Positions 24,466 through 35,509 of a stretch of DNA of 64,000 bases are shown piece after piece. Both the position numbers and the translations under genes were made by a program. A model generated the notes under the pieces. It worked only from the letters and a program-made list of their open reading frames with translations, searched no databases and was not told the origin of the DNA. The stretch is from Chrysomallon squamiferum (taxonomy: Eukaryota > Mollusca > Gastropoda > Neomphalida > Peltospiridae), in assembly GCA_012295275.1 (NCBI GenBank), contig CM022677.1:15476970-15540969 (forward strand), read 5' to 3'. Every line of letters starts with the position of its first letter. The first letter of the stretch is position 1.

Positions 24466-26640
24466 AATTTTCTTTTTCTAACAGCCAAATATATATACCC
24501 ACATCTGTCCATGTGTTTCTCTATCAATCCATGAATTCTACAGTTTTAACAATTTTTCTGTCGCCGCCTGCTTCTCTCTATGAACAGTCGAAACTAGTTA
24601 TTATTATTATTGTGCTATCTTTACCTTTGTGTTTATATGCTTTCAGTGTATCTCCTATCTAACTTACTGTTTCAGTGTTGTGTATTCGTTTTAAAATAAA
24701 TCATCTTAAATTACTTTTGCAATGTTGATTGTATTATTGTGTTTGCGTTTCTTTTTATGATATCTGCTTTGGTTTTATATAATATTCTCAACAAGTTGAA
24801 TATTTCTTATTTAAAATCTTAATTTAATAATAAAAATGGAGTAAAACGTATTTGAAAAGTGTCACGCGAGGTCTCCATTACGTCGTCAGTTTTACAGTCT
24901 ACCATGTAAAACAAGTTTCTGAAGCGAAGACAATGTTGAGTGGAATATTTATTTTTATTTTTTTTGTTTTAAATTAAAAACACAGGAAAAGGTGAAGATT
25001 TTGACATGAATATAAATTCTCATATTACTTTTTTTGATTCTACATTTTTCCCTTATAAACTTCGCTTCTCGATAAGCTTAATCTTTCTTTTTATAGTACT
25101 TCTTTTTCTTTCTTTTCTTTTACTGTTTATTTTTTATATAAATATATATTTTCTTTTCTTAATCCTACGAATAGAATTGAGACTGATTAAAAAATAACGT
25201 GTTATTTTCTTTATTTGTAGTGCGTTATGCAATGTTAATCAGTGAGATAGTGATATATATTTATTATTAACTTTACTTCAGAATACATTAGTAATTAGAG
25301 GATTAATTACCAGTATAATAACATTAATCTGACAGTTTCCTGCAATGTCACCTTTGTTTTAAGATGTAGAATATTACTCTCACAGCATCTCTGTAGTTAC
25401 ATATCACGTTCTACATATCACAGTAATAAATAACAGAAAATCACACTGATCATATCTTTTTCTGTCTCTCTAAAACAAATTTTATCTTAGTAAATGTACC
25501 ACCGTTTACATTGATATTTTATTAAGTTTACCTCTGTTTTGCATCGTAACAAATGTTGATAATATATATAACTATCAGTATAATCTTGGATACAGCTAAA
25601 GGAATATTACCGGCTTTTCAAGAATAATCTTCATGATATTAATAAAGTAAATGTTCAATTTCAAATTACATGTGAAAACTGCGCTCATGTTGACAACATA
25701 AACATTGTACCTTAACATCATTTATTATCAACTTATCAACAGAAATGAATGGATTCTTATAAAGTAAAAGCTCAGTTTTCAGAGTAATGCAGAGCTTTTT
25801 AGTGTAATTTGTTCTGCTGTTAATAAAATATCACATTAATCATTATCTGACCTTTTATTTTATAGTGGCATTTTACAGCGCTTGACTTGTAAATTCAGAA
25901 ACAAATAACTGTTAATACTGAACACGTGAGAAGGTACACTTTACTTGAATCACAAAATTTGATTTTGCTTAGCAAAACGATATTAAAATTAAAATTCACA
26001 GGGATAAGCGGCGTTTTCTATTTGAATAAAAGGTAACGTAATTCACATTAATACAAAAACCAGCGCCATTTATTTGTTACCATAAACTGATTCTGAGTGA
26101 AAATAACGTGATGTTTTATTGTTCTCCTCTGCATCATACAAAATACTGATAATTTCACGTACATTATCTAGGAGAAATCTTATATTGAAAATTCTAAAGT
26201 TGCGTCATAGAAAACATGCCTGTCCTCCTGAACTAGTGTTTTATGAGATACGAGGATTTTTTAGAAAGCTAGACGAAATTTATTCATCCTATTAAAACAT
26301 AACAATATTGTCTTTATTGTCAAGTAAATCTTAATGTTTCTTCTCCAGTTATTAATAAAACCTCACCTGAAGCTTTTAAAAAGCAGATTAAACTGGCTAT
26401 TCTCGTCTACATATTTTGTCTAAATATCCAGTATCAACTATTTAAATTGTGCAGCACTGTCGGTATTAAAATTAAAATTATATTTATTTCTTTATTTCTT
26501 TATTTTTGTAAAAACAACAATAACTACAATAATATTAATTAAAATGATAAATAAAATAATAATTAAGAAAAACTACTGAAATAAGGGAAAAAGAAAAAAG
26601 GAAGAAAGGATATACACACACACACACACACACACACCAA
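23452..26640. other. AT-rich spacer
   Basis: Contains a (TA)n tract at 24427-24462 and pyrimidine-rich low-complexity sequence at 24260-24660 and 25060-25160. Open frames here are of low-complexity composition and unsupported. No RNA gene or transposon was recognised. Confidence 0.5.
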
Positions 26641-26649
26641 ACACACACA

Positions 26650-26695
<46 letters not shown>

Positions 26696-26700
26696 TAGAT
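26612..26700. repeat. (AC)n(TA)n(GATA)n microsatellite
   Basis: AC run, then AT run, then three GATA units, at the left edge of the duplicated lectin block. Confidence 0.95.
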
Positions 26701-27436
26701 AGATCTACGGCACGTGTCTTGACTGGGCCGAATGTGCCAGTCACAACTTCAAGTTTCACTGAGAAAAAACAAATTAACAGTTTTCTTTCTGTCCATGTTT
26801 CGAATGAATAAACGGCAGAGCAGGTTTTGGAACTGAAAATCACGAACTGGTTAATGTGAGAAATTAGTTCAGTTGTTAGTGTGACGAGTTCTGAGTAGCG
26901 GGCATCAACATCATTTCACTGGGAGGCATCTGGGACGAAGTGCAAAAAAGAGAACCTGGCAAGATCGGGCAAAATAAGGTCAAATAAACAAACATAAAGA
27001 CATATACAAACATATACACACAGAAACGCTCACACACATATACACATGCACACAATAAAATAGAAAGCTACACACCATTACCACTATTACAACTAATATT
27101 ATACAACTACTCCTACTGCTGTTACTACTACTACTATTATTAATATTACTATATTAAAACAACAACTGCTACTAGTGCTGCAACAGCTACAACTACTGTA
27201 TTATTGCTACTATTATGAATAATAATGATGAATATGATGATGACGTCAAAGATGATGATGTTGATAATAATGATGATGATGATGAAGAAAAAGATAATGA
27301 TGAAGAAGAAGAAGATGATAATGAAGAAAAAGAAGATGATAATGATGATGATAACGTGATGATGAAATAAAAACAATTCTCATCTCATAGTTTAGAAGAA
27401 CCATTTGTTTTTTAAAATAATAAATATTCTTGACGT

Positions 27437-27974
27437 TACAAAATAATGTAAATCACATATAAAAATGTATTTCTTATATATTATTCACCTTCAGATACTA
27501 GAATATAAAGACCTCTGGAAATTTCTAATTTCTTAACATTACACCAAGCATTACATATATGGGTTTTTTGTTGTTGTTGTTGTTTTCATTATTCATTTTC
27601 ACTTGGCATTTCAACTCGGTACTAAAACAATATAACCGCTTATAAATTTCGTGTTGAAAATGCAGTGCACATATACGAGCAGTCTTCTATTCATAATTCA
27701 TTTTAAGCAGAATGTTTGAATTATTTCTGTAATAAAATACACGTCTATGAAATTCATGTTGCATATTCAAGAATACATACATATATATACACATATCTTT
27801 TTTTCTGTAATGTTTCTCACACCTTTCAAAAATATTTAAGACGTTTTGCATTCGTTATTCAGTTTCACAGAACATTTGCATATACTGTGAAATAAAATAA
27901 GAGGCTGGATCAATTCTTCTTAGATGCAGGTTTGTGTGTTAAACTGTTGACGCTTCAAAGAAGAACCGAGAAGA
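27437..27974 (+). promoter_or_regulatory. Conserved upstream region of lectin A
   Basis: About 540 bases ahead of the start codon, closely matching 34461-34996 ahead of lectin B. An A/T-rich element GAAATAAAATAAGAG lies about 75-85 bases before the ATG and is a TATA-box candidate. Functional sites cannot be proved from a recent duplication, because its conservation may only reflect age. Confidence 0.35.
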
Positions 27975-28029
27975 ATGAAAACAATTCACTTGCTTGCTTT
28001 TCTTCTTGTTTTCTTCATGTTTATGGAAG
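27975..28029 (+). pseudogene. C-type lectin A, exon 1 (signal peptide)
   Basis: ATG followed by 18 codons and one base, then donor GTGAGC. The peptide MKTIHLLAFLLVFFMFME is a typical hydrophobic secretion signal with one Lys near the start and a Phe/Leu core. It is identical in coding sequence to exon 1 of gene B. The exon is intact; the gene is called a pseudogene because exon 3 is broken. Confidence 0.75.
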
Positions 28030-28563
28030 GTGAGCTTCACTAGAAAATTATTCTATATAATGACACTGCCTATAGACAATCTGTCTGTGTAATGACACTG
28101 CCTATAGACAATCAGTCTGTATGATGACACTGCCTATATACACAATCAGTCTGTATAATCACAATGCCTATATACACAATCAGTCTGTATAATCACACTG
28201 CCTGTAGACAATATGTCTGTATAATGACACTGCCTATAGACAACATGTCTGTATGATGACACTGCATACAGACAATCTGTATAATGACACTGCCTATAGA
28301 CAGTATATCTACATAATGAAACGCTGTCTGTATCTATCTATTTATATATCTATCTATCTATCTATCTATCTAACTGTCTGTCTTTCTGTCTATGTCTATG
28401 ATAGAAAGAGAGATAGATATATCTATATGTATATATACGCGCACACACAGACATAGACATAGATACACACACTCGTATAGAGGACTTTCTGTAGGTAACC
28501 ATTGGCGACATCATTGTTCTCTCTGTGTGTCTGACTCTTTATTCCAGCTATTTTTATTTTCAG

Positions 28564-28673
28564 ATGTGTCGCGCTCTGAAATGTTCGCGTGCAACGAAAA
28601 CTTCGTGTTGATATACGGCCACTGTTACTGGTTCTCCGACAGGAAACAGAAATACAGCTGGATGGACGCCGCG
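28564..28673 (+). pseudogene. C-type lectin A, exon 2
   Basis: A 110-base exon, phase 1 to 0, between TTTTCAG and GTTAGT. It encodes the first part of a C-type lectin-like domain: the N-terminal cysteine pair (ACNENF and GHCYWFS) that marks the long form of the fold, and the first helix with W-M-D-A-A. It differs from gene B by Arg instead of Gly at the fourth codon (VSR versus VSG) and by a silent change. The exon is intact. Confidence 0.75.
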
Positions 28674-28689
28674 GTTAGTCACATGTCCT

Positions 28690-29015
28690 CATGATTAGAA
28701 ACAGACGTACACGTGATTAGAAACAGACGTACACGTGATTAGAAACAGACGTACACGTGATTAGAAACAGACGTACTCGTGATTAGAAACAGACGTACTC
28801 GTGATTAGAAACAGACGTACACGTGATTAGAAACAGACGTACACGTGATTAGAAACAGACGTACTCGTGATTAGAAACAGACGTACACGTGATTAGAAAC
28901 AGACGTACACGTGATTAGAAACAGACGTACACGTGATTAGAAACAGACGTACACGTGATTAGAAAAAGACGTACCCGTGATTAGAAACAAACATATACGT
29001 GATTAGAAATAGACA
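28690..29015. repeat. 22-bp minisatellite in lectin A intron 2
   Basis: About 15 copies of GATTAGAAACAGACGTACACGT. Most units contain the palindrome CACGTG, an E-box core; some read CTCGTG instead. The gene B intron holds about twice as many copies (35510-36185), so the array is length-variable. Confidence 0.95.
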
Positions 29016-29212
29016 TACTAGCAGGAAATACTAATATTTCTACTCTTTAGCGCTGCTACTGTTGTTGCTGTTGTCGTTGTTATTATGGTTGTTATTATTA
29101 TGTGCTGAGGATGCTGCTGCAATTAATATTGTTTTTGTTGTTTAGATTATGATTATGACTACTGTTTTATTATGATAATGATGATGATGATTATTATTAT
29201 TACTATTATTAC

Positions 29213-29290
29213 TGAATTCCTATTTGATGATAATATCTTCTAGGGAGGAAAACAGAGAAGTTGGCAATCGCCTGAAGAACTCGCACGCCA
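29213..29290 (+). pseudogene. C-type lectin A, exon 3 remnant without acceptor
   Basis: Corresponds to 36603-36696 of gene B but lacks the CAG acceptor and the first 16 coding bases, which hold the codons for D-Y-C-R-A. The lost Cys normally pairs with the last Cys of the domain. The microsatellite of the preceding intron now runs directly into the exon. The only nearby AG (29242-29243) would shift the frame, and skipping the exon also shifts the frame into exon 4. The GTAAGT donor remains at 29291. Confidence 0.8.
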
Positions 29291-29492
29291 GTAAGTGTCT
29301 GATTTATTTCTACACAAACAGTTCATGTTTCAGCACTCAGCACTCAGCAGATAATGCAGTGTTATATCTCTAGTTCTTTAACCACAGCTGTCAGATAAAT
29401 AGTTGTGTACAGCTGGTCACGTGATACGTTGTGGTGTACAGCTTTTACGTAAGATTTGTTTTACCCCGATCTCTAGTTAATCATCAGTATGT

Positions 29493-29611
<119 letters not shown>

Positions 29612-29719
29612 ACTTCTTCTGCTGCTGCTATGACTATAACTACTACCTCTTCAACAATTGCCACCATAACAACAACAACAACAGCAACTACTACTACTGC
29701 TGTTATTGTGTATTTCCAG

Positions 29720-29952
29720 CCGATCGGTACTGGATTGGAGGAAATGACATCGCTGTGGAAGGCGCTTTCAAATGGACGTCAAGGTGCGGTTCTGAACCTA
29801 TGAGCTTTATGTCATTTTACAATTATCAACGACGTCAACACTGCCTTGAGATTTTTGCAAAAGGTAATTTTCAGTTCTGGAACGACAGACCTTGCGATGA
29901 TAGAGCAGGCTTCATATGCGAATACAATCCCAGACCGTTGTGGATAGTGTAA
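29720..29952 (+). pseudogene. C-type lectin A, exon 4, QPD motif deleted
   Basis: A 233-base last exon after TATTTCCAG, ending TAA. It encodes the second half of the lectin domain: RYWIGGND, FKWTSRCGSE, the QHC cysteine, FWNDRPC and GFICEYNP. Compared with gene B (248 bases) it lacks exactly 15 bases at 29820/29821, removing R-S-Q-P-D and so the QPD triplet that binds calcium and galactose-type sugars. The deletion is flanked by ACA on both sides in gene B. Together with the exon 3 lesion, this gene should give no working lectin. The stop is followed by AATAAA-like sequence. Confidence 0.8.
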
Positions 29953-30012
29953 TAATAAAAAAATAAATAAAATAACTAAACTCCCAGAGGTTTCTTTTCT
30001 TTTGTTATTAGT

Positions 30013-30810
30013 ATTAGTATGACAGTCACTGAGTCAGTCACACAGTGAGTCAGTAAGACAGTCACTGAGTCAGTCACACAGTGAATCAGTCACACAGTGA
30101 GTCAGTAAGACAGTCACTGAGTCAGTCACACAGTGAGTCAGTCACACAGTGAGTCAGTAAGACAGTTACTGAGTCAGTCACACAGTGAATCAGTCACACA
30201 GTGAGTCAGTAAGACAGTCACTGAGTCATTCACACAGTGAGTCAGTAAGAGTCACTGAGTCAGTCACACAGTGAATCAGTCACACGTGAGTCAGTAAGAC
30301 AGTCACTGAGTCAGTCACACAGTGAGTCAGTAAGAGTCACTGAGTCAGTCACACAGTGAATCAGTCACACGTGAGTTAGTAAGACAGTCACTGAGTCAGT
30401 CACACAGTGAATCAGTAAGACAGTCACTGAGTCAGTCACACAGTGAGTCAGTAAGAGTCACTGAGTCAGTCACACAGTGAATCAGTCACATAGTGAGTCA
30501 GTAAGACAGTCACTGAGTCAGTAAGACGTGAGTCAGTAAGACAGTCACTGTGTCAGTCACACAGTGAGTCAGTAAGACAGTCACTGAGTCAGTCACACAG
30601 TGAGTCAGTAAGACAGTCACTGAGTCAGTCACACAGTGAGTCAGTAAGACAGTCACTGAGTCAGTAAGACAGTCACACGTGAGTCAGTAAGAGTCACTGA
30701 GTCAGTAAGACAGTCACTGAGTCAGTCACACAGTGAGTCAGTAAGAGTCACTGAGTCAGTAAGACAGTCACTGAGTCAGTCACACAGTGAGTCAGGAAGT
30801 GAGTCACTAC
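30013..30810. repeat. Minisatellite of TGAGTCA-rich 36-bp type, 3' of lectin A
   Basis: Tandem CAGTCACTGAGTCAGTCA / CACAGTGAGTCAGTAAGA units of mainly 36 bases, with shortened variants. Each full unit holds two TGAGTCA heptamers, the AP-1 (TRE) consensus. In gene B the same place keeps only two or three units (37452-37530). Confidence 0.95.
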
Positions 30811-30819
30811 GAGTAACTA

Positions 30820-31033
30820 TTATTATTTTCAAACTTTTTTCTTTTTTAATATTTAAATTTTTGTTGTTTTTTTAAATCTTTTTTTTTTTTTGTTTTGTAT
30901 ATTTTTTATTTTCTCTTTTTATATCAATTTTCTGTGCATTATGTGAATGGGAAACGAAAGAAAATTATAATAAAAATAATAATAGAAATACTACTACTAT
31001 TACTAATATAACTAATAATAATAATAAAATAAT

Positions 31034-31075
<42 letters not shown>

Positions 31076-31300
31076 AATAATAATAAAAATAATACCAGTA
31101 ATAATAATAATGATGATAATGATGATAATAAAAAATAACAATAACCATAATAATAACAATAAAATAACACAAATAATAACAACAATAATAATAAAATAAA
31201 AATATTAACAATAACAACAATAATAAAAAGCCAAAAATAATAAAAATAATGACAATAAGAAGAAACAACTGTGTTTTTATTTTCATTTATTTTCGCTGAT
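30820..31300. repeat. T-rich and triplet (AAT/AAC) low-complexity stretch
   Basis: T-rich block then AAT/AAC triplets with short GAT runs. This segment is missing from the gene B side. No gene was seen. Confidence 0.85.
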
Positions 31301-31347
31301 CACGGAACAGAAGAAGCCGCCATGAGCCGCACATCCGGGCCGTTCCA

Positions 31348-32015
31348 GTGAAGACAGTTCACACATTTCACAGCTGTCTGCGTTGTCATAGCTGTCTGTA
31401 TATCTACAACACAGTTCACACATTTCACAGCTGTCTTCGTTGTCACAGCTGTCTGTCTGTGTATCTACAACACAGTTCACACATTTCACAGCTCCACGCA
31501 GTCTGTCTACCTGTGTATCTACAACACAGTTCACACATTTCACAGCTGTCTTCGTTGTCACAGCTGTCTGTCTGTGTATCTACAACACAGTTCACACATT
31601 TCACAGCTCCACGCAGTCTGCGTTGTCACAGCTGTCTGCCTGTGTATCTACAACACAGTTCACACATTTCACAGCTGTCTTCGTTGTCACAGCTGTCTGT
31701 CTGTGTATCTACAACACAGTTCACACATTTCACAGCTGTCTTCGTTGTCACAGCTGTCTACCTGTGTATCTACAACACAGTTCACACATTTCACAGCTCC
31801 ACGCAGTCTGTCTACCTGTGTATCTACAACACAGTTCACACATTTCACAGCTCCACGCAGTCTGTCTGTCTGTGTATCTACAACACAGTTCACACATTTC
31901 ACAGCTCCACGCAGTCTGTCTTGTCACAGCTGTCTGCCTGTGTATCTACAACACAGTTCACACATTTCACAGCTGTCTTCGTTGTCACAGCTGTCTGTCT
32001 GTGTATCTACAACAC
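31348..32015. repeat. Composite 54/61/68-bp minisatellite
   Basis: Units contain GTGTATCTACAACACAGTTC, ACACATTTCACAGCT, then either CCACGCAGTCTG or GTCTTCGTTGTCACAG or both, giving spacings of 54, 61 and 68 bases. Several frames are open over the whole array on plus, and minus frames read KCVNCVVDTQ repeats with CxxC pairs, a by-product of the repeat. The array runs into the second gap. A two-to-three unit relic follows each exon 4 copy of gene B. Confidence 0.95.
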
Positions 32016-32215
32016 NNNNNNNNNNNNNNNNNNNNNNNNNNNNNNNNNNNNNNNNNNNNNNNNNNNNNNNNNNNNNNNNNNNNNNNNNNNNNNNNNNNNN
32101 NNNNNNNNNNNNNNNNNNNNNNNNNNNNNNNNNNNNNNNNNNNNNNNNNNNNNNNNNNNNNNNNNNNNNNNNNNNNNNNNNNNNNNNNNNNNNNNNNNNN
32201 NNNNNNNNNNNNNNN
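32016..32215. other. Assembly gap, exactly 200 N
   Basis: Lies at the end of the composite minisatellite, so the array probably continues in the gap. The missing first exon of lectin C could also be here. Confidence 0.99.
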
Positions 32216-32360
32216 TTTTCATTCGTTTATATATATGTATGTATGTATGTAAACACACAGAAACATTTAAATAACTGATATATATACATTTGTGTGTGAA
32301 TGTGTGTGCAAGTATGCACACTTCTGCATCTTTTTTTTCTGCATCATTATGTAGTTGCAG

Positions 32361-32462
32361 CTTTTTGCGACGTCGGCTTCCAAAGGCTACACTACCGATG
32401 CTATTTCATTTCCAGGCCAGGTCTATGTTATTTCATTCCCAGCATCCTGAGTCAACGCAGCC
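32361..32462 (+). CDS. C-type lectin C, fused exon 2/3 (short)
   Basis: A 102-base segment after TAGTTGCAG and before GTAAGT, entering in phase 1 and leaving in phase 1, the phases expected for exons 2 plus 3 together. It reads FCDVGFQRLHYRCYFIS, matching the N-terminal cysteine pair of genes A and B, then GLCYFIPSILSQRS, resembling the strand and loop at the start of the second helix. The W-x-x-A helix is absent, so the domain would be about 30 residues short. Two explanations are an internal deletion that fused the exons, or a pseudogene. The signal-peptide exon is not visible upstream. Confidence 0.45.
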
Positions 32463-32481
32463 GTAAGTCGTCTAATGACGA

Positions 32482-32517
<36 letters not shown>

Positions 32518-32559
32518 GTTGCTACTATACTGGCTATAACCGCTACGAATTAATTCCAG
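32463..32559 (+). other. 97-bp intron of lectin C with (CTA)n
   Basis: Starts GTAAGT and ends TTCCAG, with about ten CTA units inside. It occupies the place of the much longer CT-tract intron of genes A and B. Confidence 0.6.
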
Positions 32560-32789
32560 TCTCATTTTACTGGCTCGGTTTGTCTGACCTGATTCACGAA
32601 GGCGAGTTTCTGCGGATGTCTAAAAACTTAACTGCGAAGTGCTACAATTTCGAAAGCAGTCAGCCGGACAACTCGAAGGACCACTGCGTCCAGATGAGGC
32701 GAAGCGATGCGTTCAAGAACTGGTACGACTCCGACTGCTTCCAAACCGGCGGCTTCATTTGTGAATATGCGCCCCCTTATGATCAATAA
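32560..32789 (+). CDS. C-type lectin C, terminal exon with QPD
   Basis: A 230-base last exon after TTAATTCCAG, phase 1, ending TAA. It encodes FYWLGLSD, FLRMSKNLTAKC, SSQPDNSKDHC, NWYDSDC and GFICEYAPP, the order of a C-type lectin second half. The QPD triplet predicts galactose-type calcium-dependent binding, while the usual W-N-D calcium ligand reads W-Y-D. The extra Cys before QPD is shared with gene B. Sequence is clearly diverged from A and B, so this is an older paralogue. The AATAAA signal overlaps the stop codon (32786-32791). It is more GC-rich than its surroundings, as a real exon would be. Confidence 0.8.
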
Positions 32790-32996
32790 AGAAAAAAAGC
32801 AAGCAGACAATGAGATTAGATTTTGCGATTTCCTTTTTTATTATTATTTCTACTGGGATTGAGTATTAAACTTAAAATTGTTTTAGAAACTTATAGAAAT
32901 ATATGTATATATACACACATACACACAAACATGCACACGCACATACATATACACACATACAAACACGCATACAAAAACACACACGTACATAAGATT

Positions 32997-33180
32997 GTCT
33001 TGATGACTGAATGGTAAAGTCGTTCGCCTTCGGAGCCTGGGCGAATGGATGCTATACGTTCGAGTCTCGTCAGCGGCATCTGACAGGTTTAGGAGGTCGT
33101 GATTGGACTTTGTCCTCCTGCGCCAGTGCCTTCCCGAATATTGTCTATGTGCAGAGTTTAATCAGTCGTACATAAGACAG
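32997..33180 (+). mobile_element. tRNA-derived SINE
   Basis: The head resembles a tRNA, with a box A-like TGACTGAATGG at 33004-33014 and a box B-like GTTCGAGTCTCG at 33058-33069, spaced as in RNA polymerase III promoters. A unique body (AGGTCGTGATTGGACTTTG ... GCCAGTGCC) follows. CATA/CACA repeats flank it on both sides. The SINE family is not named here. Confidence 0.7.
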
Positions 33181-33419
33181 AGAATATTCAAATCTTACAA
33201 TGCATACACCCACACCCACATACACACACACACATACCTACGCACACACACACACATACATACATACATACATACACCGAGAAATGCCTAAGTTACACCA
33301 ATTCAGATGAACTCAGTCTTAAAGTGCATGTATCCTTGGCAACCATTTTTACGTCAGCATTTGACACATGTTTACGGAAGCATTATGGAGAGAACTGGTT
33401 GCACAGGAATAGCTGTAAT

Positions 33420-34190
33420 AGTAACAGTAGCAGCTATTGATGTTAGAATAATAGCAGAAGTAGTATTTTTGTGGTTGTAGTTATAGTCACAATAGCAGTA
33501 ATATTAGTAGTATTAGTAATACTAGTAGCAGCTGAAAAAGTTGTTGCTGTTTTATTAGCAGTACTAGTAGTAGCTTACTAGTTGCTGTTATAGAAGTAGT
33601 TGTCGGTGTTGTAAAAGTAATAGTAGTTATAATAGCTGCAAAAGTGATAGTAGTAGTTTTTCTTTTTAATGTTTGTAATAGCAGTAGTAGTAGTAGTAGT
33701 AGTTGTAAAAGTAGTAATAATTGTTTTAGTAGTGGTATTAACAGCAGTAGTAGTTGTGATAATTGTAGTAGTAGTACTAGAAGTTTTATTAAAGATAGTA
33801 GTTGTAATAGCTTCAATAGCAGTTATAATTGTAGTAGTAGCAGAAGTAATAGTATTATTAATATTAGTTGTAATGATGATGGCAGTAGTATTAGTAAGAG
33901 TAATAACAAACGTAGCAGTAGTAGTAATAGTAGTAGTAGTATCAATAGTAGTAGTAGTACTAGTAGAAAAACTGGTATTGTGATAGTTGTAGTAACAGAG
34001 TAGTAGTAAGAGTAGTAGTAATAGTAAAAGTAGTAGCAGTAGTAGTAGTAGTAATAAGAATAGTAATAGAAGCAGTGGTAGTATAACAGTAGCAGTAGTA
34101 GCTGTAATAGTAGTAGTAGTAGTACCAGTAGTAGTAGTAGTAGTAAGAGTAGTACTAATACTAGTAACAGTCGTAGAAAAAGGTGCTGTT
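33420..34190. repeat. (TAG)n-rich triplet repeat region
   Basis: Imperfect GTA/TAG/TAA triplets over about 770 bases. Long frames through it (poly-Ser, poly-Val, poly-Leu) are a by-product. Confidence 0.9.
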
Positions 34191-34460
34191 AATAATGGTT
34201 AGAAACTGAGATGTTTCAATTTTAAAACGACACAGAATGTGACAGACACAGCTTCAAGTTTCACTGAGAAAAAACAAATTAATAGTTTTCTTTCTGTCCA
34301 TGTTTCGAATGAATAAACGGCAGAGCAGGTTTTGGAACTGAAAATCACGAATTGGTTAATGTGAGAAATTAGTTCAGTTGTTAGTGTGACGAGTTCTGAG
34401 TAGCGGGCATCCACGTCATTTCACTGGGAGGCATCTGGGACGAAGTGCAAAGAAGAGAAA

Positions 34461-34996
34461 CAAAAATAATGTAAATCAAATATAAAAATGTATTTCTTAT
34501 ATATTATTCACCTTCAGACACTAGAATATAAAGCCCTCTGGAAATTTCATAACATTACACCAAGCATTACAAATATGTTTTTTGTTGTTGTTGTTGTTGT
34601 TGTTTTCATTATTCATTTTCACTTGGCATTTCAACTCGGTACTAAAACAATATAACCGCTTATAAATTTCGTGTTGAAAATGCAATGCACATACTACGAG
34701 CAGTCTTCTATTCATAATTCATTTTAAGCAGAATGTTTGAATTATTTCTGTAATAAAATACACGTCTATGAAATTCGTGTTGCATATTCAAGAATACATA
34801 CATATATAAACACATATGTTTTTTTTCCGTATTGTTTCTCACACCTTTCAAAAATATTTAAGGCATTTTGCATTCGATATTCAGTTTCACAGAACATTTG
34901 CATTTCCTGTGAAATAAAATAAGAGCCTGGATCAATTCTTCTTAGATGCAGGTTTGTGTGTGAAACTCTTGACGCTTCAAAGAAGAACCGAGAAGA
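34461..34996 (+). promoter_or_regulatory. Conserved upstream region of lectin B
   Basis: Matches 27437-27974. The TATA-like GAAATAAAATAAGAG lies near 34911-34925, and a start context GAAGAATGA follows. Confidence 0.35.
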
Positions 34997-35051
34997 ATGA
35001 AAACAATTCACTTGCTTGCTTTTCTTCTTGTTTTCTTCATGTTTATGGAAG
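34997..35051 (+). CDS. C-type lectin B, exon 1 (signal peptide)
   Basis: Encodes MKTIHLLAFLLVFFMFME plus one base of the next codon, with donor GTGAGC. This is the secretion signal of a predicted 168-residue extracellular lectin. The ATG is the first in the exon and is kept in gene A. Exons 2, 3 and 4 follow at 35382, 36603 and 37138 with phases 1, 0 and 1, so all four join in frame. Confidence 0.85.
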
Positions 35052-35381
35052 GTGAGCTTCACTAAAAAATTATTCTATATAATGACACTGCCTTTATACA
35101 CAATCAGTCTGTATAATGACACTGCCTACAGACAATATATCTACATAATGACACGCTGTCTGTATCTATCTATTTATATATCTATCTATCTTTCTGTCTA
35201 TCCCTCTATCTATATATAGATAGATAGATATATAGAAAGAGAGATAGATATATGTATATGTATACACAGACATAGACATAGATACACACACTCGTATAGA
35301 GGAGTTTCTGTAGGTAACCATTGGCGACATCATTGTTCGGTCTGTGTGTCTGACTCTTTATTTCAGCTATTTTCTTTTCAG

Positions 35382-35491
35382 ATGTGTCGGGCTCTGAAAT
35401 GTTCGCGTGCAACGAAAACTTCGTGTTGATATACGGCCACTGTTACTGGTTCTCCGACAGGAAACAAAAATACAGCTGGATGGACGCCGCG
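35382..35491 (+). CDS. C-type lectin B, exon 2
   Basis: A 110-base exon between TTTTCAG and GTTAGT, residues about 19-55 of the protein. It carries the N-terminal disulphide pair (ACNENF, GHCYWFS) and the start of the first helix (SWMDAA). Signal cleavage is likely near VSG/SEM at its beginning. A single Gly for Arg change separates it from gene A. Confidence 0.85.
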
Positions 35492-35509
35492 GTTAGTCAC
35501 ATGTCCTCA

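Noticed and set aside
28690-29015. CRISPR array (22-base direct repeats)
   Set aside because: There are no spacers between units, and the setting is a eukaryotic intron.
33000-33075. Functional tRNA gene
   Set aside because: Boxes A and B are present but the stems do not pair well and a SINE-type body follows, so a SINE is the better reading.
33487-34003. Poly-Ser, poly-Val and poly-Leu frames
   Set aside because: TAG/GTA triplet repeat read in different frames.
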